From Metellina segmentata (Eukaryota; Arthropoda; Arachnida; Araneae; Tetragnathidae), in NCBI GenBank assembly GCA_947359465.1, contig OX375877.1, positions 67,930,698 through 67,994,697 of the forward strand: 64,000 nt of DNA, in the 5' to 3' direction. The notes below the pieces were generated by a model. It was given only the letters and a program-made list of their open reading frames with translations, was not told the DNA's origin and did not search any database. Of the stretch, positions 11,603 through 23,501 are shown in pieces. Numbering within the stretch: position 1 is the first letter of the stretch; every line of letters starts with the position of its first letter. The position numbers were made by a program, and so were the translations under genes.

Positions 11603-11854
11603 TGTGATGTTCTTCTCTTTCAGTAACCAAGCTCGAGATTATAAAAATAACAATTTAATTAAATGATAAAAGCACATACAAAAACGAACATCATTTCATC
11701 CGGTGCAGTACATCGCACCTCAAAAACAAAATAACCTCTCTCAACCGAGGCAAGTATCCGACTGTCAATTTCTCTATGGAAACCCTTGCACGCAGGGAGG
11801 GAGGTCGCCAAGAACTCTCATTAAATTGATCGCCAACAGCGGCCAAATATCACA
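11603..11854 (-). repeat. 3' LTR of Gypsy-1
   Basis: Starts TGTGATGTTCTTCTC and ends ATATCACA on the plus strand. It differs from the other LTR by scattered substitutions, which indicates an old insertion. Preceded by GTCTC. Confidence 0.9.
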
Positions 11855-12179
11855 CCTACCCTCCAAGATGGAGTTTCATCTACAAATCAAACTTTCATCT
11901 GATAACGAAATTGGTCTACTGTTGCGCTCGATTTACCTCTCTATTTTCGCAAAATATGAAATAACTGTATCTTAAAATATTATCTTAGTAAAAAAAAATC
12001 TTAAACAGATCAAGACATAAAAATACACTTTCGATATCAGTAGCAAATCACAAGCACAACTAAGTTGACAACAGATGAGAAAATAATATATGTATATAAA
12101 CAAAACCTTCCTACTTAGACAAATAAAATTTAAAATCAAACATATCTGTTTCTCTTAAATCAGAATAGACTCCCAGCCT

Positions 12180-12200
12180 CTCTCTCTCTCTCTCTCTACT
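12180..12200. repeat. (CT)n microsatellite
   Basis: About ten CT dinucleotides. Confidence 0.9.
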
Positions 12201-12389
12201 CTTTTTAAAGCTACAATTACTAAACAAAACTAAGACGTATACAATATGATAAACTGGAATAAAATGACATCATTATAGTAGCATGAAATCGTTATTTTCC
12301 TACCACAAATTTATGAACCCAAATTATATATAGAAACTATAAGTACAAAATAGCAAATATCTAAATGAAAGAAAATATCTCCTAGCTAG

Positions 12390-12580
<191 letters not shown>

Positions 12581-13042
12581 ATGTAAGATTCGTGTTGTTC
12601 TGTTTGGTAAGGTCTATATTAAAGACTTCGAATCTTACAGCACATTGACATTTAATGAATAAATATATACAATTATTATGTACAGTTGAGTTATATTTCA
12701 AAAAAGTTCCGTCATTATCGGCAGCAGTCGTCTCTGCTCGGAAAAAATACGTCAGCTCTCAATGGCGTCCAGGGAAAAAGTGTCTGTTCTATTAATTTTC
12801 TCGTAACTGAATACCAGAATGTGAATGGCTCGTGACAGTCTTGCCTTGCATTCCTACTACAATGCAACTGACTCCTACCAGTCTCGTTGCTCTTATAATG
12901 AGTTCTTTCCAGACTAGTAGACAACTACCGTTGTTTAGTATTCCTACAATCGGCCATCCTGATGATCTTTCGTCCTCGAAAGGAACACGACAAACCTAAA
13001 AAAAAAACACAAAACAGTATCTGGGAATACATTGATTCAGTA

Positions 13043-13456
13043 TTAGTTATTAAACCACGACTTCATATGGTCAGCTGCTGTCGACGTCAAGTTCGGTTCT
13101 TCATGGTTTCCAACTTTCTCAACGTCATAGCGATCATGGGGTTTCACTTTCTTCACTCGATATGGTCCTAAGAATTTCGGTCGTAATTTCATTCCGACAC
13201 CAAATTGAGTCCGCTGAATAGCAATAAGATCGCCCTCTTTGTATTGATGAGGTTTCTTCCTCTTCTTATCATACGTTCTTTTATTCTCTTCCTGAATTTT
13301 TAGGATATTCTCTTTGGCATCGTCTCTTAATTTCTTCCTCTTCTCTAGAAAAACTTCAGTATATTCTTCTTCTAAAAGCTGGACTATCTTGAGATCTTCT
13401 TTGTTTCGCATTTTCACACAGTTTCGAAAGTTCCTTCTATCCGTCTTTTCCGTCAA
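13043..13456 (-). pseudogene. Gypsy-2 integrase C-terminal part (137 codons)
   Basis: Reads a charged helical segment (KENILKIQEENKRTYDKKRK), then a basic motif and EGDLIAIQRTQFGVGMKLRPK, then FLGPYRVKKVKPHDRYDV. That last piece is the GPY/F module found at the end of many gypsy integrases. The catalytic DDE core is absent, removed by the internal deletion. Open but not a functional gene. Confidence 0.8.
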
Positions 13457-13459
13457 CTC

Positions 13460-13592
13460 GTCTTTTCCGTCTACGCGTTTTTTCGTCTACGCGTTTTTTC
13501 GTCTACGCGTTTTTTCGTCTACGCGTTTTTTCGTCTACGCGTTTTTTCGTCTACGCGTTTTTTCGTCTACGCGTTTTTTCGTCTACGCGTTT
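13460..13592. repeat. 18 bp tandem repeat inside Gypsy-2
   Basis: About seven copies of CGTCTACGCGTTTTTT(T). It lies at the deletion junction of Gypsy-2 between the integrase and gag remnants. Open frames across it are artefacts. Confidence 0.9.
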
Positions 13593-13806
13593 TCTTTTTT
13601 GTCGTTTCAGTCTATCATCAGCACCACGTCAGGAGAAGTCATGAAACTGTTCTTGCAGATGATTAAAACACAAGTCCAGGTTTGCATAGGGAGTCAAAAC
13701 ATTCCGCCGGCCGGTTCAATCGTCACTGCTTTCGGGGTCTGCTAATCCGTCGTTCAAGCCCTCGTACGAAGGAGGAGAATCGTCGCGGTCGTCATCGGTT
13801 TTTCAC

Positions 13807-13824
13807 ATCCCGGCCGAACTCCCA
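13807..13824 (-). promoter_or_regulatory. Primer binding site of Gypsy-2
   Basis: The minus strand reads TGGGAGTTCGGCCGGGAT, starting five bases inside the 5' LTR. TGG pairs with a tRNA CCA end and the rest looks like an acceptor/T-arm complement. I could not name the tRNA. Confidence 0.6.
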
Positions 13825-14070
13825 TTTTTTGTAAGATTCGTGTTGTTCTGTTTGGTAAGGTCTATATTAAAGACTTCGAATCTTACAGCACATTGACATT
13901 TAATGAATAAATATATACAATTATTATGTACAGTTGAGTTATATTTCAAAAAAGTTCCGTCATTATCGGCAGCAGTCGTCTCTGCTCGGAAAAAATACGT
14001 CAGCTCTCAATGGCGTCCAGGGAAAAAGTGTCTGTTCTATTAATTTTCTCGTAACTGAATACCAGAATGT

Positions 14071-14306
14071 TGCATATATATATATATATATATTGAAATG
14101 AAATCATTATACACAAAAGAAAATCAAGACAAATGCAAATAAACATTGAAAGGATACTGAATAAATGCAATCTAAGGATATGCAATAATTCAAAAGTTTC
14201 ACGTATTCAAGTTAATGATATCTAGCACATTTACGTATCGGAAAATAATCTTGATAATGCATCCGCGTGAGGCATTTTAGCTCCTGGGCAATGTTTTATT
14301 GTGATG
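14071..14306 (-). other. Gypsy-1 3' untranslated part with short (TA)n
   Basis: Lies between the RNase H end and the nested Gypsy-2. A short TA run (14072-14092) adjoins the truncated Gypsy-2 LTR. No coding signal. Confidence 0.5.
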
Positions 14307-15611
14307 TCATATTTTTGAAGAGCAGCAAAAACCCAACGCTGTAAACACGAAGATTGAGGAGCGCACTTCGTGAAATACGACAAGGGATTGTGATTTGGTA
14401 AAAAGTTCTATTTTGGAACCTAAAACTAAAGTTTCATACTTCTTTAAGCACCATACAATGGCATATTCTTCCGTCTCTATAGTAGACCACGCTTGTTGGG
14501 TTTTGTTTAACTTTTGGCTGCCATGCGCTATAGGTTGGGGCTTTCCTTGAATATTTTGGGATACACAAGCGGCAACACTATACTGTGAAGCATCTCTGTG
14601 AATTATGAATGATTCCCTCATAACGGGAGTGTGCATAGCAGGAGCTTTCGTTTGTTGAACGCCTCGTAGTGTATATCCGACCACGGTAGACTGTCAGGAA
14701 CTCTGTTCTTTGTTAGTTCTGTAAGAGGTAAAGCTACTTTTGCATAACGAGGTATGTATTATCGATAATAATTGCATGTTCCAAGCATGTTTCTCGATTG
14801 TTTCTTGGTCTCAGGTCTTGGTACTTGAGAAATCGCTTTGATTTTGTCTGGATCGGCTTGATGTTTCCCAGACCCGATTATATGGCCTAAATATTTTATT
14901 TCTGACCTAGAAAATGCACACTTCTGTAGATTCACTGTAAATTGCAGTTCTTCTAACTTAGTAAGAATGAGTCCTAAATGTTGTAAGTGATCGTTCGTGT
15001 TGTTAGAAAAGATAGCTATGTCGTCAATGTATGCACGACTAAATTCTCTAAATGGTGCTAACGCGCGATTCATTTCACTCTGGAAGGTGGCAGCTGCGTT
15101 TTTCAAACCAAACGACATGACTTTGAATCTGTACTGAGATATATGTGTGTGTTAAATTAAGTAAAATCACGACTTTCCTCTTCCATTGGAATAGCCCTAT
15201 ATCTCTTTAATAGATCGAGTGTGGTAATAATGTTGGCTTTTCCAATGCAATGTAGAAGTTGAATGGCATCTTCCATTGAAAAGTCATCGGTCTTGGTCAC
15301 AGCGTTCAAAGAGCGATAATCAACGTATACTCGCATACCTCCGTCCTTCTTGTTTACATACACGATGTTGTCTCCACGGAACTTTCTTCTATTAAATCCA
15401 GCTGAATTAATTCGTCAATTTGGGCGTCCACTTGCGATTTCAAAGCTTCAGGAATTCTGTAAACAAAGGGTTTTCGTCTCTCTTTTCCATCTTCTAACCT
15501 AATCCTATGTCCACCGACATTTGTAATTTTCACTTTTCCTGAAAAAAGTTTTCTGTGATTCTGTAATAATTTAAGAAGCAGATTCTTATCGTTATCATCC
15601 AAATGTTGCAA
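14307..15611 (-). pseudogene. Gypsy-1 reverse transcriptase and RNase H
   Basis: Pieces on the minus strand, 5' to 3': 15611-15354 gives the RT N-terminus (RKPFVYRIPEALKSQVDAQI, DELIQLDLIEES). 15363-15157 gives the fingers (KKDGGMRVYVDYRSLNAVT, ITTLDLLKRY). 15118-14759 gives the palm (MSFGLKNAAATFQ, AYIDDIAIFSN) with the YIDD catalytic box and the connection (FSRSEIKYLGHIIG). 14684-14307 gives RNase H (HRDASQYSVAACVSQ, PIAHGSQKLNKTQQ, TIETEEYAIVW). Frameshifts and stops separate the pieces. RT lies downstream of integrase, which is unusual for gypsy elements. Confidence 0.9.
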
Positions 15612-15749
15612 GTCTAATTTAATGATTCCATCAAATTATTCTTGTTGATTCATAGTCCTGGGAGAAGTATGGATAATCACCAAATTCGTCGTCATCTTCG
15701 AAGATGATTCCAACTGCAATGACTCTTGTCTGGAATTTTCGGATTTTGT

Positions 15750-17261
15750 TCACATGAACGTGTTTTTTCCTTCATCAGGTAATTTTACTAAGTAGGAGTG
15801 TTGAGGATAATATTTAATAATTTCACCGAGACCAGTCCAGCGAGCATATAATTTGTCGTTTGAGTCAGGAATAAGTAGATACACTTGATCTCCAGGTATG
15901 AAACATTTTGATCCAGTCCTTCTATTAAAGTAATCTGCATATGATTGTTGTTTTCCACCGGCAAATATTGTCACTTGTTCAGCAGTCTGTTCCATCTTCA
16001 TTTTTAATTCTTGCAAGTAATCCACTGCAGACTGACATATGTTTAGAGGTAGGGGAATCTCTCCAGACCATGATGATTTTAGCACCGCCAAAGGTCCTCT
16101 TGTTTGTCTTCCGTACATCCGTTGGAAAGGTGAAACACCAGTGGTACAGTTCGGTACTTCACGGTAAACGAATAGTAGATATGGGATGTGTCAATCCAGT
16201 TCGTCGGGTCAGTTCTTATCACGTGATGTAGCATTTCCATAACTTTATTGTATCGTTATATTAATCCGTTGCTGGCAGGATATCCAGAGCAAGAAAATTT
16301 AGGACAAGATCCTAATCTCTTGTGAAGTTCTTGAGTGAACGTTGAGATGAAATTGGTTCCTTGGTCGCTAGCTATGACATCTGGTATACCGGTCCTCATG
16401 AATATTTCTAGCAAAGCATCGCAGGTAGATTTCGCTGTCAAACTCTTCAATGGTACTGCTTCGGACCAGCGAGAATGTTGGTCCATTCGTCATAAGATGT
16501 ATTTATGTTTTTTTGCAGAAGGAGGCTCAATTGGACCGATGAGATCGATGTTCACCACTTGGAATGGTAAGTCAGGTCTTGAAACAGGTGTAATAGGTAT
16601 TCTATCATAACATTTTTCGGGTCTTCTCAATGGACACTTCCTACATGTTTTACAAAATGTCTCTACGTCTTGCGAAAGTCCAGGCTAGTAGAATGAATAA
16701 CTAATTCTCTCTTTCGTTTTTCGTATCCACATATGTGCTACAAATATAGACTCGTGAGCTAGCTTTAAAACTTGTAGTCGTTTATTCTTAGGAAGTACCA
16801 ATTGAGTCACGGTTTGTCCCAATATCTTATCCGTATGGAGAAGAAGACCATCGATATACAAATAATTTCCTTTTTTTTTTAAATTTCAGCTGTCGGAACG
16901 ATTCTTTTAATGATAAACAAGCCCTTTGCTCTCCTCTTAGTTTGGCGGTTTGAGTAGTGACGTCATCAGTTCTAATATTTTCTTTTGATTCTTGTGGTGC
17001 CTGCACGTCTCCGGTGTGTTCCGGTGACGCCTCAGAATCGTTATTTTCTTTTTCTTCACGTAAACGTAATACTGCTTCGTTGTTGTTTTTTCCATTTTCA
17101 AAAATATAGCATTCGTCATTTGTTGAATTCATCAGCAATTCATAAACTTCCGTTGTTAACAGGCAGGGAACATTCAATTTATCTGTTACTGCTAATAGAA
17201 CATGGACACAGTTGAATAAATTATTTTCATAGTTTTTGTAATAGATAGGGGTCCGGAACAC
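15750..17261 (-). pseudogene. Gypsy-1 integrase (zinc finger, core, C-terminus)
   Basis: On the minus strand the protease end and a linker (17261-16900) run into an HHCC-type region (about 16850-16620, with LKLAHES, FCKTCRKCPLRRP). Next is the catalytic core (16486-16256: MDQHSRWSEAVPL, IPDVIASDQGTNFIS, YPASNGLI). The C-terminal part follows (16118-15750: MYGRQTRGPLAVLKSSW, FIPGDQVYLLIP). The first two core aspartates are visible in DQHSRW and ASDQGTNF. The region of the glutamate is broken at YPASNGLI. It sits between protease and RT, so the pol order is PR-IN-RT-RH. Confidence 0.85.
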
Positions 17262-17293
17262 TTTTGATTTAATTTGTCCTCCGAAAGCCGGAG

Positions 17294-17784
17294 TTAATAA
17301 AATTTTACTTCTTTCTTCATCTTCAAATTAGGTACAACTGATGAATGAACAATCGAAATTTGAGTTCCCGAGTCAACGATGGATTCTATTTCTTTTGAGT
17401 TAATATAAATGTTTATCTTCTTTAAGGGTGCGACAAGATTCTGGATTGATTCGGATTTTAAAAATGAAGAATCGACCTTCACTACGATAGCTTCTTTGTT
17501 TCTAACACTATCGGTTACTTTTGAATTCTTGTGGAAATAATTCCTGTCGTTTCGTTTCGTCGGAACATCATTCCTCTTTTGTTTATTAGGACAGTGTCTT
17601 GCAAGATGATGAGAACTTCCGCACTCGTAGCACTGCTTTCGTTTTGGGAAATTGTCATTCTCCCTTCTGTGATGAGGTGGAATATATCTATCAGATAAAA
17701 AGACGAGTTCAGGGTGTTTAACTCGGCTAAAGTCGTTTCGGGATTATTCAAAAGATTTCCGCTTCTCTCCAAAGTATACATCAC
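17294..17784 (-). pseudogene. Gypsy-1 CCHC zinc knuckle and protease
   Basis: A minus-strand zinc knuckle CYECGSSHHLARHC lies near 17590-17645. It is followed by an aspartic protease start around 17294-17482, with VDSGTQISIV as the catalytic D-S/T-G box. Frames are interrupted between the two. Confidence 0.8.
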
Positions 17785-17890
17785 ATTCTTGTGGAAGTTC
17801 TTGCGGCTTTAACCATTTTTTTCCTGGACGTATCGCTATGTGAGAAGCAGTGTCAGTATCCAGTGTTTGAAATAGTTTGTCCGAAATAAT

Positions 17891-18695
17891 TTATTCCTTC
17901 AGAGAATCATAATCTTTGACTTTACGTAACTTACAGTAATAGTCCCATGTAAAGGTGAGTTTGGAGGCGAACTGGATATGAGTTTCTCCCGAGTTTCGTT
18001 TGGTTCTTCGGAAATTTTCCAAGCAAGCTTGAGGTGTTGGCTCATATTCTTTTAAAATTAAGGATTTTACTTTTTCGTAAGTTCTTAAATCTTCTTCTTT
18101 AATATAAACTAGCACATTCGATGCTTTATCTTTCAGAAGTTTCAACATTATTTCTGCTTGGAATTCTTCGGGAACTTTCTTATGCTTAAAGGCTCGTTCG
18201 AGGGAGTCGAAAAATAAATTCCATGATTCTGTTTTTCTTGGAAATGGAACAGTTAGTGTCTCTACTCCTTTTATTAGTTTATCGAGAGAGATCTCACCTT
18301 CTCTGCTGTTTTGCACTATAGGTAATGGAGTATTTCCCTGGTCCTGAGATGCTCGAATTCTCGTTAATTCAAGTTCTTGCTCTCGTTGTAACCGAAGTGC
18401 TTCTTCTTTCCTTCGGTCGTCTGCTTTTTTCCTTAGGTCCTCTTCTTTTCTTCGAACTTCTTCCTCTTTCCTCTTATTTCTTTCGATCTTTTTATTTCTA
18501 CAGTTGCCAAAATATCTTTAACAAATTCCGCATCTTTATATCCGCATTTGCTATATAACAGTTTATTTTTTTTAAGTCCACCATCTTCAAATTGCCAACA
18601 ACTGGTTCACCGATTTCCATCAAAAGCGTAACTATATCCTCTTTTTTCACGGATTTAAACATCTTTAGTCCAGATTTCTTTTTGAGTTCTTTCAA
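17891..18695 (-). pseudogene. Gypsy-1 gag
   Basis: The start (18695-18500) encodes a Lys-rich N-terminus (MKELKKKSGLKMFKSVKKED). A Glu/Arg/Lys-rich coiled-coil stretch follows in 18500-18330. Then comes the gag body at 18316-17891 (VPFPRKTESWNLFFDSLERA, KVPEEFQAEIMLKLL, ENFRRTKR). This is a retrotransposon gag_pre/UBN2-like matrix. Frameshifted between pieces. Confidence 0.75.
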
Positions 18696-18742
18696 TTAAA
18701 TCCGATCTCCTGGTTGCTCTGGTTCTACGAAATAGAGCGTGA

Positions 18743-18994
18743 TGTGATGTTCTTCTCTTTCAATAACCAAGCACGAAATTATAAAAATAACAATTTAATT
18801 AAATGATAAAAAGCACATACAAAAACGAACATCATTTCATCCGATGCAGTACTTCGCACCTCAAAAACAAAACAATCTCTCTCAACCGAGGCGAGTATCC
18901 GACTGTCAATTTCTCTATGGCAACCCTTGCACGCAGGGAGGTTAGTCGCCAAGAACTCTCCTAAATTGATCGCCAACAGCGGCCAGATATTACA
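18743..18994 (-). repeat. 5' LTR of Gypsy-1
   Basis: TGTGATGTTCTTCTC...GATATTACA, followed by the second GTCTC target duplication (18995-18999). Confidence 0.9.
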
Positions 18995-19079
18995 GTCTCT
19001 TTAAAATCAAAGCATTTTTATACAAAGACGTGATACCTCTTAAACACAGCGTACTTTATGAAATCATTTTCAGTGTCTT

Positions 19080-19318
19080 CGTATCCCTGTTGGAAGAACA
19101 GCGGATTAGCAAGTGGAAGATTGCGAGTTCGAAACTCGATTCAACCCCAACATCATCGTGTACGTGGGGCTGGTGCACATTAAATCTGTCGTTCCTCCAA
19201 ACGTTCTCACGTTGGGTGAGGTGTGGAATTTGTGAGACTGGGTGTCAGCCAAGGTGTAGACCTCGTCATCCGAACATAGTTCAAAATTATGAGGTATTTT
19301 CCTCGGATCTTTCCATTC
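19080..19318 (+). mobile_element. SINE, 5' part (split by Tc1-1)
   Basis: The tRNA-like head has a B box (GAGTTCGAAACTC) but is more diverged from the other copies. The SINE body continues to CCTCGGATCTTTCC at 19318 and resumes at 20670 with GATTTATCCCGAATAGC, ending about 20730. A Tc1 element separates the two halves. Confidence 0.75.
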
Positions 19319-19320
19319 TA

Positions 19321-20667
19321 CACTCATGTCCATAAAGTAAGGATAATTTATTAAACAAAAGATAAAGAACAAAAAAGATGGTGTATGTATGATAAAAACT
19401 ACGATTTTTGCTCACTACAAAAAATATCGACCTTACAAAAACTTAACATGACATGGTTGGTATGATGGTTAATACATTGTATGTCTCCCAGACAATGAAA
19501 TACAGTCCGTACAACGCCTAGGCATGCTGAGGATCAAGATCACTCCATTCAGCAAGTAATGCTCTCCGAAGTTCCGGTACACATGTAGGAGGTGGTTGAC
19601 ATGCTACAACTCGTCGGCCAAGCATGTTCCACACATGCTCTATCGGATTCAAGTCAGGTGAGAATGCTGGCCATTCCATACGGGTGATATCATCAGGTTC
19701 AAGGCATTCGTTTATAATGTTTGCACGGTGAGGACGGGAGTGTTCATGCAAAAACACAAATTCTGCGCCCATGGCACCACTAAACAAACTTACATGTTGT
19801 TCCAGATTGATGTCCCCATAAATTTGGTCTCTCATGGTTCCGATTTGAACATGTAGATCTGTTCTGGAGCCCAGTATAATTCCGCCCCAAACGACTAATC
19901 CTGCACCACCATAACGGTGTAGTTCAATGATGCTGTCTTGATGGTAGCGGGTACCTGGCGTTCTCCATATGAACGTCCACAGTGAATCAGACTGCAAGAA
20001 ACCTGGACTCGTCGGAAAACATCACACAAGCCCACTGTGACGATTTTCACATAGCATGTTCTCTACTCCAGGCTAACCGCTGGCGACAGTGAGTTGCCGT
20101 GAGCGGAACACATCTGACAGGCCTGCGAGCATATAGACCAACATGTCCCAAATGTCTGTAAGCGATTTGCCTTGACACTGTCGTACCCGTGGTTGAAGAT
20201 AGCTGACGAGAAAGATCGGATACTGTGCTCCGTCTGCTTCTTTTTGCAAGTTGCCAAATACTGGTTATCATTCAGAGTTGTAACTCGGAGGGAGACCTGT
20301 ACTGTAACGTCTACTGACATTTCCATCATTTTGGAATCGTTGCCAAAGCCTAGAGATGACACTTTGGGCGATTACAAGTTCCACTGAAACTTCCGTCTGA
20401 GTACGCCCACATTCCAGGCGGCCGATAATCCTACCACGTAAAAAATCCTCGACATGCGTCCTCTGTGCCATAACTATTCGGTTGTGGCACTGAGCGGCTT
20501 ACAGAACGCTTGTGAACAATTTTACTTCTTTGCTACCATTCCTTATATACACCTCTCTTACACTCTATTGTGACGTACTATGTGCGATAATTCTATAGGT
20601 GAAATTTTTATTTTAGAGTTCGATGTCCGTATAATTCTGAATTATCCTTAATCTATGGACATGAGTG
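19321..20667 (-). mobile_element. Tc1-like transposon (Tc1-1), degenerate
   Basis: Inverted ends CACTCATGTCCATA...TAAGGATAATT occur at both ends, flanked by TA (19319-19320 and 20668-20669). On the minus strand the transposase is in pieces. The first is an HTH N-terminus (20471-20268: GRIIGRLECGRTQTEVS, VISRLWQRFQ). The second is a linker (20271-20047: RQIAYRHLGHVGLYARRPVR). The third is the catalytic part (19997-19518: VVWGGIILGSRTDLHV, EWPAFSPDLNPIEHVWNMLG). The usual second catalytic aspartate (QDNARPH in relatives) reads HEHSRPH, and there are frameshifts, so it is inactive. Confidence 0.9.
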
Positions 20668-20669
20668 TA

Positions 20670-20730
20670 GATTTATCCCGAATAGCTCGTTGTGATGTTG
20701 CAGTGCGACTTTAATTAACTACCTTCAACT
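20670..20730 (+). mobile_element. SINE, 3' part (split by Tc1-1)
   Basis: Continues the SINE interrupted at 19318 (AGCTCGTTGTGATGTTGCAG, then TTAATTAACTACCT). Confidence 0.7.
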
Positions 20731-21583
20731 TCCTATTACAATGATGCACTTCAGAATAATAACCTAAGATAATGGAAGAAAATTTTTTGGAAATTTCCTA
20801 AACATTGTCAACAAATATCCTATTCTGTTCAAAAGGATTATGATTAAAATACCAATAACAGCTGAAACTAAATTTGTATTCCTACTTTTTAACGCAATAT
20901 CATTCCATACCTAATAATTAGTTATTAAACACAGCTTACAGACTATTAGAAAGAGCATAAGTAGAAAGAGCATAAGTTTATAGCAATAAGCAGGTCAATT
21001 TTACAAAAAAACATTAGTAATAACCGAATATTCTATTAATTGAGGTAACAAATACCTATTAGGAATTTGTAAAATAAGTATAATATTTTCATATTATAAA
21101 ACGTTCATAAATTCGTTAATAAAACGAAAGCATTTAAACGGATAATAAATATAAGAATGCCCAAAAGGTTCTGCATACAACACTATTGGGGAAAAACTGC
21201 TTGATAGGATTAACATTGTAGAAACATTGAATTAATTCACGATAAAATTGTAAATACAACCAATACATTTTTAATACTAAAAATGTAAATATTACAAAAC
21301 TAAAAGTGATACATATATATGTGTGTGTATGTATATGCACAGTTATTTCAATTAACAACGATAAGTATTAAATGTTGCTTTATATTTTTGATAAATGTTA
21401 TTTCATTAGGAGAAAATTGTTTTCTTGATTATAAATCGATTGAAACATAAAGTATCGGAAGTGAGTCCCAATGTACTATCAATGGACATAAATAATTTAG
21501 AAACAAGCCCAGATGCTATGAGCTGGTATATACATATTTTACGTACCTCGCATAGAAATCGAGTGTATTTGTATATGCACGAA
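20731..21583. other. Intergenic, no gene seen
   Basis: Very AT-rich, with no supported coding region. Short open frames carry no motif. Confidence 0.5.
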
Positions 21584-22675
21584 GGTACAGTTTCAGTCTA
21601 CGTTTATCGTGGTGGCAAATATCTTTGCGCTTTTCTGGCGCACTTTTAGTAGGTATGACAGGTTAAGGCCCGGTGCACACATCCTGTTTTTCAACGTGTG
21701 GCGCCGCTGCCGCAACGCAAGTCCGGTCTGAGATACATTAGATCCTATGGAGCAGTGCACACGTGCCTCCAGCATCGCTGGGGCGACGCACGTCCAACTT
21801 ACGTGCAATTTGTACCGCAGTTTCCCACGGCGCCGCACATGAGTCTCCGTTCTGAAGTACCTTGTTTTCATAAACAAATGGAATATAAATAATAATTAAT
21901 AAATGATTGTATCCAGTAACGTCTATTTTGTTTCCAAATATACTTTTTTTACACCGAGTAAGCGAAATAAACATGTTTCCTTCGATAGAATATTTATCGC
22001 AAATGGCGCAAAATAAGTTCGTGCGTCATTTCACGGTTATGTATGCATAGTTGGGCTTCGGTGCCGCAGTGGCGCCGCACGTTGAAAAACCGGATGTGTG
22101 CACCGGGTCTAAGGAAATCCATCTGTATTTTAGTTATTTCGTTTTTTAAGGCAAACTCCGCAAGCGGAAAGTTTCAATTTTCAATTTGAATATTCTAGAA
22201 AGTTCTCTTTCAAAATCCGTTAAACTCTCGTTTGATTTCATTGGTTCTTTTGGAATCTTTTCTTTGATCCCATTGGTTATTATAACTTTAAACTATCCTT
22301 TAATTTCATTGGTCCTCAAAAAAAAAATTTTCTTTGATTTCATTGGTCCTTTTAAATTTTTTCTTTGATTTCATTGGTTCTTTTAGTAGTTTTTCGCAAG
22401 TTGTGGAATTTTCTTTCATTTTAATTAATATTATGTATTAATTTATGCTCTGTCGTCTCAGGTTGTATTTTATGTATTGTATTTACGTATATCTATATTA
22501 TTTACGTATGCAATATATTTTTTAAAAGTTTACAAATGTGTTTCTGAAGCTTGTTACTTTCCGGTGTTGAAATAAAAAGATTTTTTAATTAATTCTTTCC
22601 TCGGCAACATTAAAAGTGCGCCCAAAAATCGCCAAGGTCGTTGTCACTGCGATAAACGTAGACTGAAGCTGTACC
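21584..22675. mobile_element. Non-autonomous DNA transposon with ~65 bp GGTACAG ends (copy A)
   Basis: The left end GGTACAGTTTCAGTCTACG and the right end (inverted GGTACAGCTTCAGTCTACG) extend as imperfect inverted repeats of about 65-70 bp, to GCGCACTTTTA. There is no transposase. The interior has repeated TTTGATTTCATTGGT words. A PIF/Harbinger-type MITE (21667-22109) is nested close to the left end. Superfamily not determined; no clean target duplication found. Confidence 0.7.
21667..22109. mobile_element. PIF/Harbinger-like MITE (copy 1, complete)
   Basis: The ends GGCCCGGTGCACACATCC and its inverted partner extend inward as long GC-rich inverted repeats with CGGCGCC words. TAA lies on both sides (21664-21666 and 22110-22112). 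GG/GC-rich ends with a 3 bp TAA target duplication fit PIF/Harbinger MITEs. No coding capacity. Confidence 0.75.
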
Positions 22676-23501
22676 GGACGAAATATAGCAAATGGATGTA
22701 AACATTGTCAAATTGTTTAAATTAAAATTAAAACGTGAGCCTAGATGGATATCTCGAAACATGCATTATGTGAGATTTTGTGTGACCAGCTTCTCCATTA
22801 GTTTGAATTTGAGTTTCCACTTCGCCGTTACCTTGCAATGTTTGCCTCTTTGGTAGTTATATGTCTTAAATTGTTTTTTCAACTGTGTATGGATTTTAAA
22901 GTTTTCTTTGTTTTACTGTAACTTATGAAGCATTTAGAAATAGAGTGGATCAAGTCCTCTTTCCGTTCAAACTCTGATAATCCCCCCCCCCCGAATTCCA
23001 TTAAGGTATCTTTATAGTGCATCTTTGAATCAAGTCCCTAGTTCCTTTGGTTCCCGAGAGATGGAAGAAGAAAAATCCGGGGAATAGGAAATGTACACAC
23101 AAGAAAAAATTTTAACTTGATGTACCTCAAAATGTTTTAAAATGGATTTGATCTACTCTAGTTTTGAACGCCTCCTATGTGTTTTCACTTAATTCACAGC
23201 TAAAATCAAACGCTACGAGATGTTTCATTTAAAATATCCTCGACTCTTTAGTTTTACTAGAGCTACATGCTATTGCTAAAACTGTGGAAGAACTTGCGGT
23301 AAAGATGTTGTACCCGGGGCATGTTTTGTCCCCAGTCAATTTTTCTCGCCAAATCAAATGCTAAGCTAAATTTTCTACCTTGGCATAAGGTTGCCTGAAA
23401 GATGGATCAAAACATCAATGTTACCATGTTTGGCAATAAATCGCCGTTGCTCCGGATACGACATCTACACAGAATTTGTTACTCTAGAGTAATATGAAAT
23501 C
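22676..23501. repeat. Direct duplication unit, left copy (about 22880-23500)
   Basis: Starts around GTATGGATTTTAAAGTTTTC and matches 24355-25005 over about 620 bp with moderate divergence and indels. Shared words include GGATCAAGTCC, CTCTAGTTTTGAACGCC and GGATCAAAACATCAA. A C9 run lies at 22982. No gene seen. Confidence 0.65.
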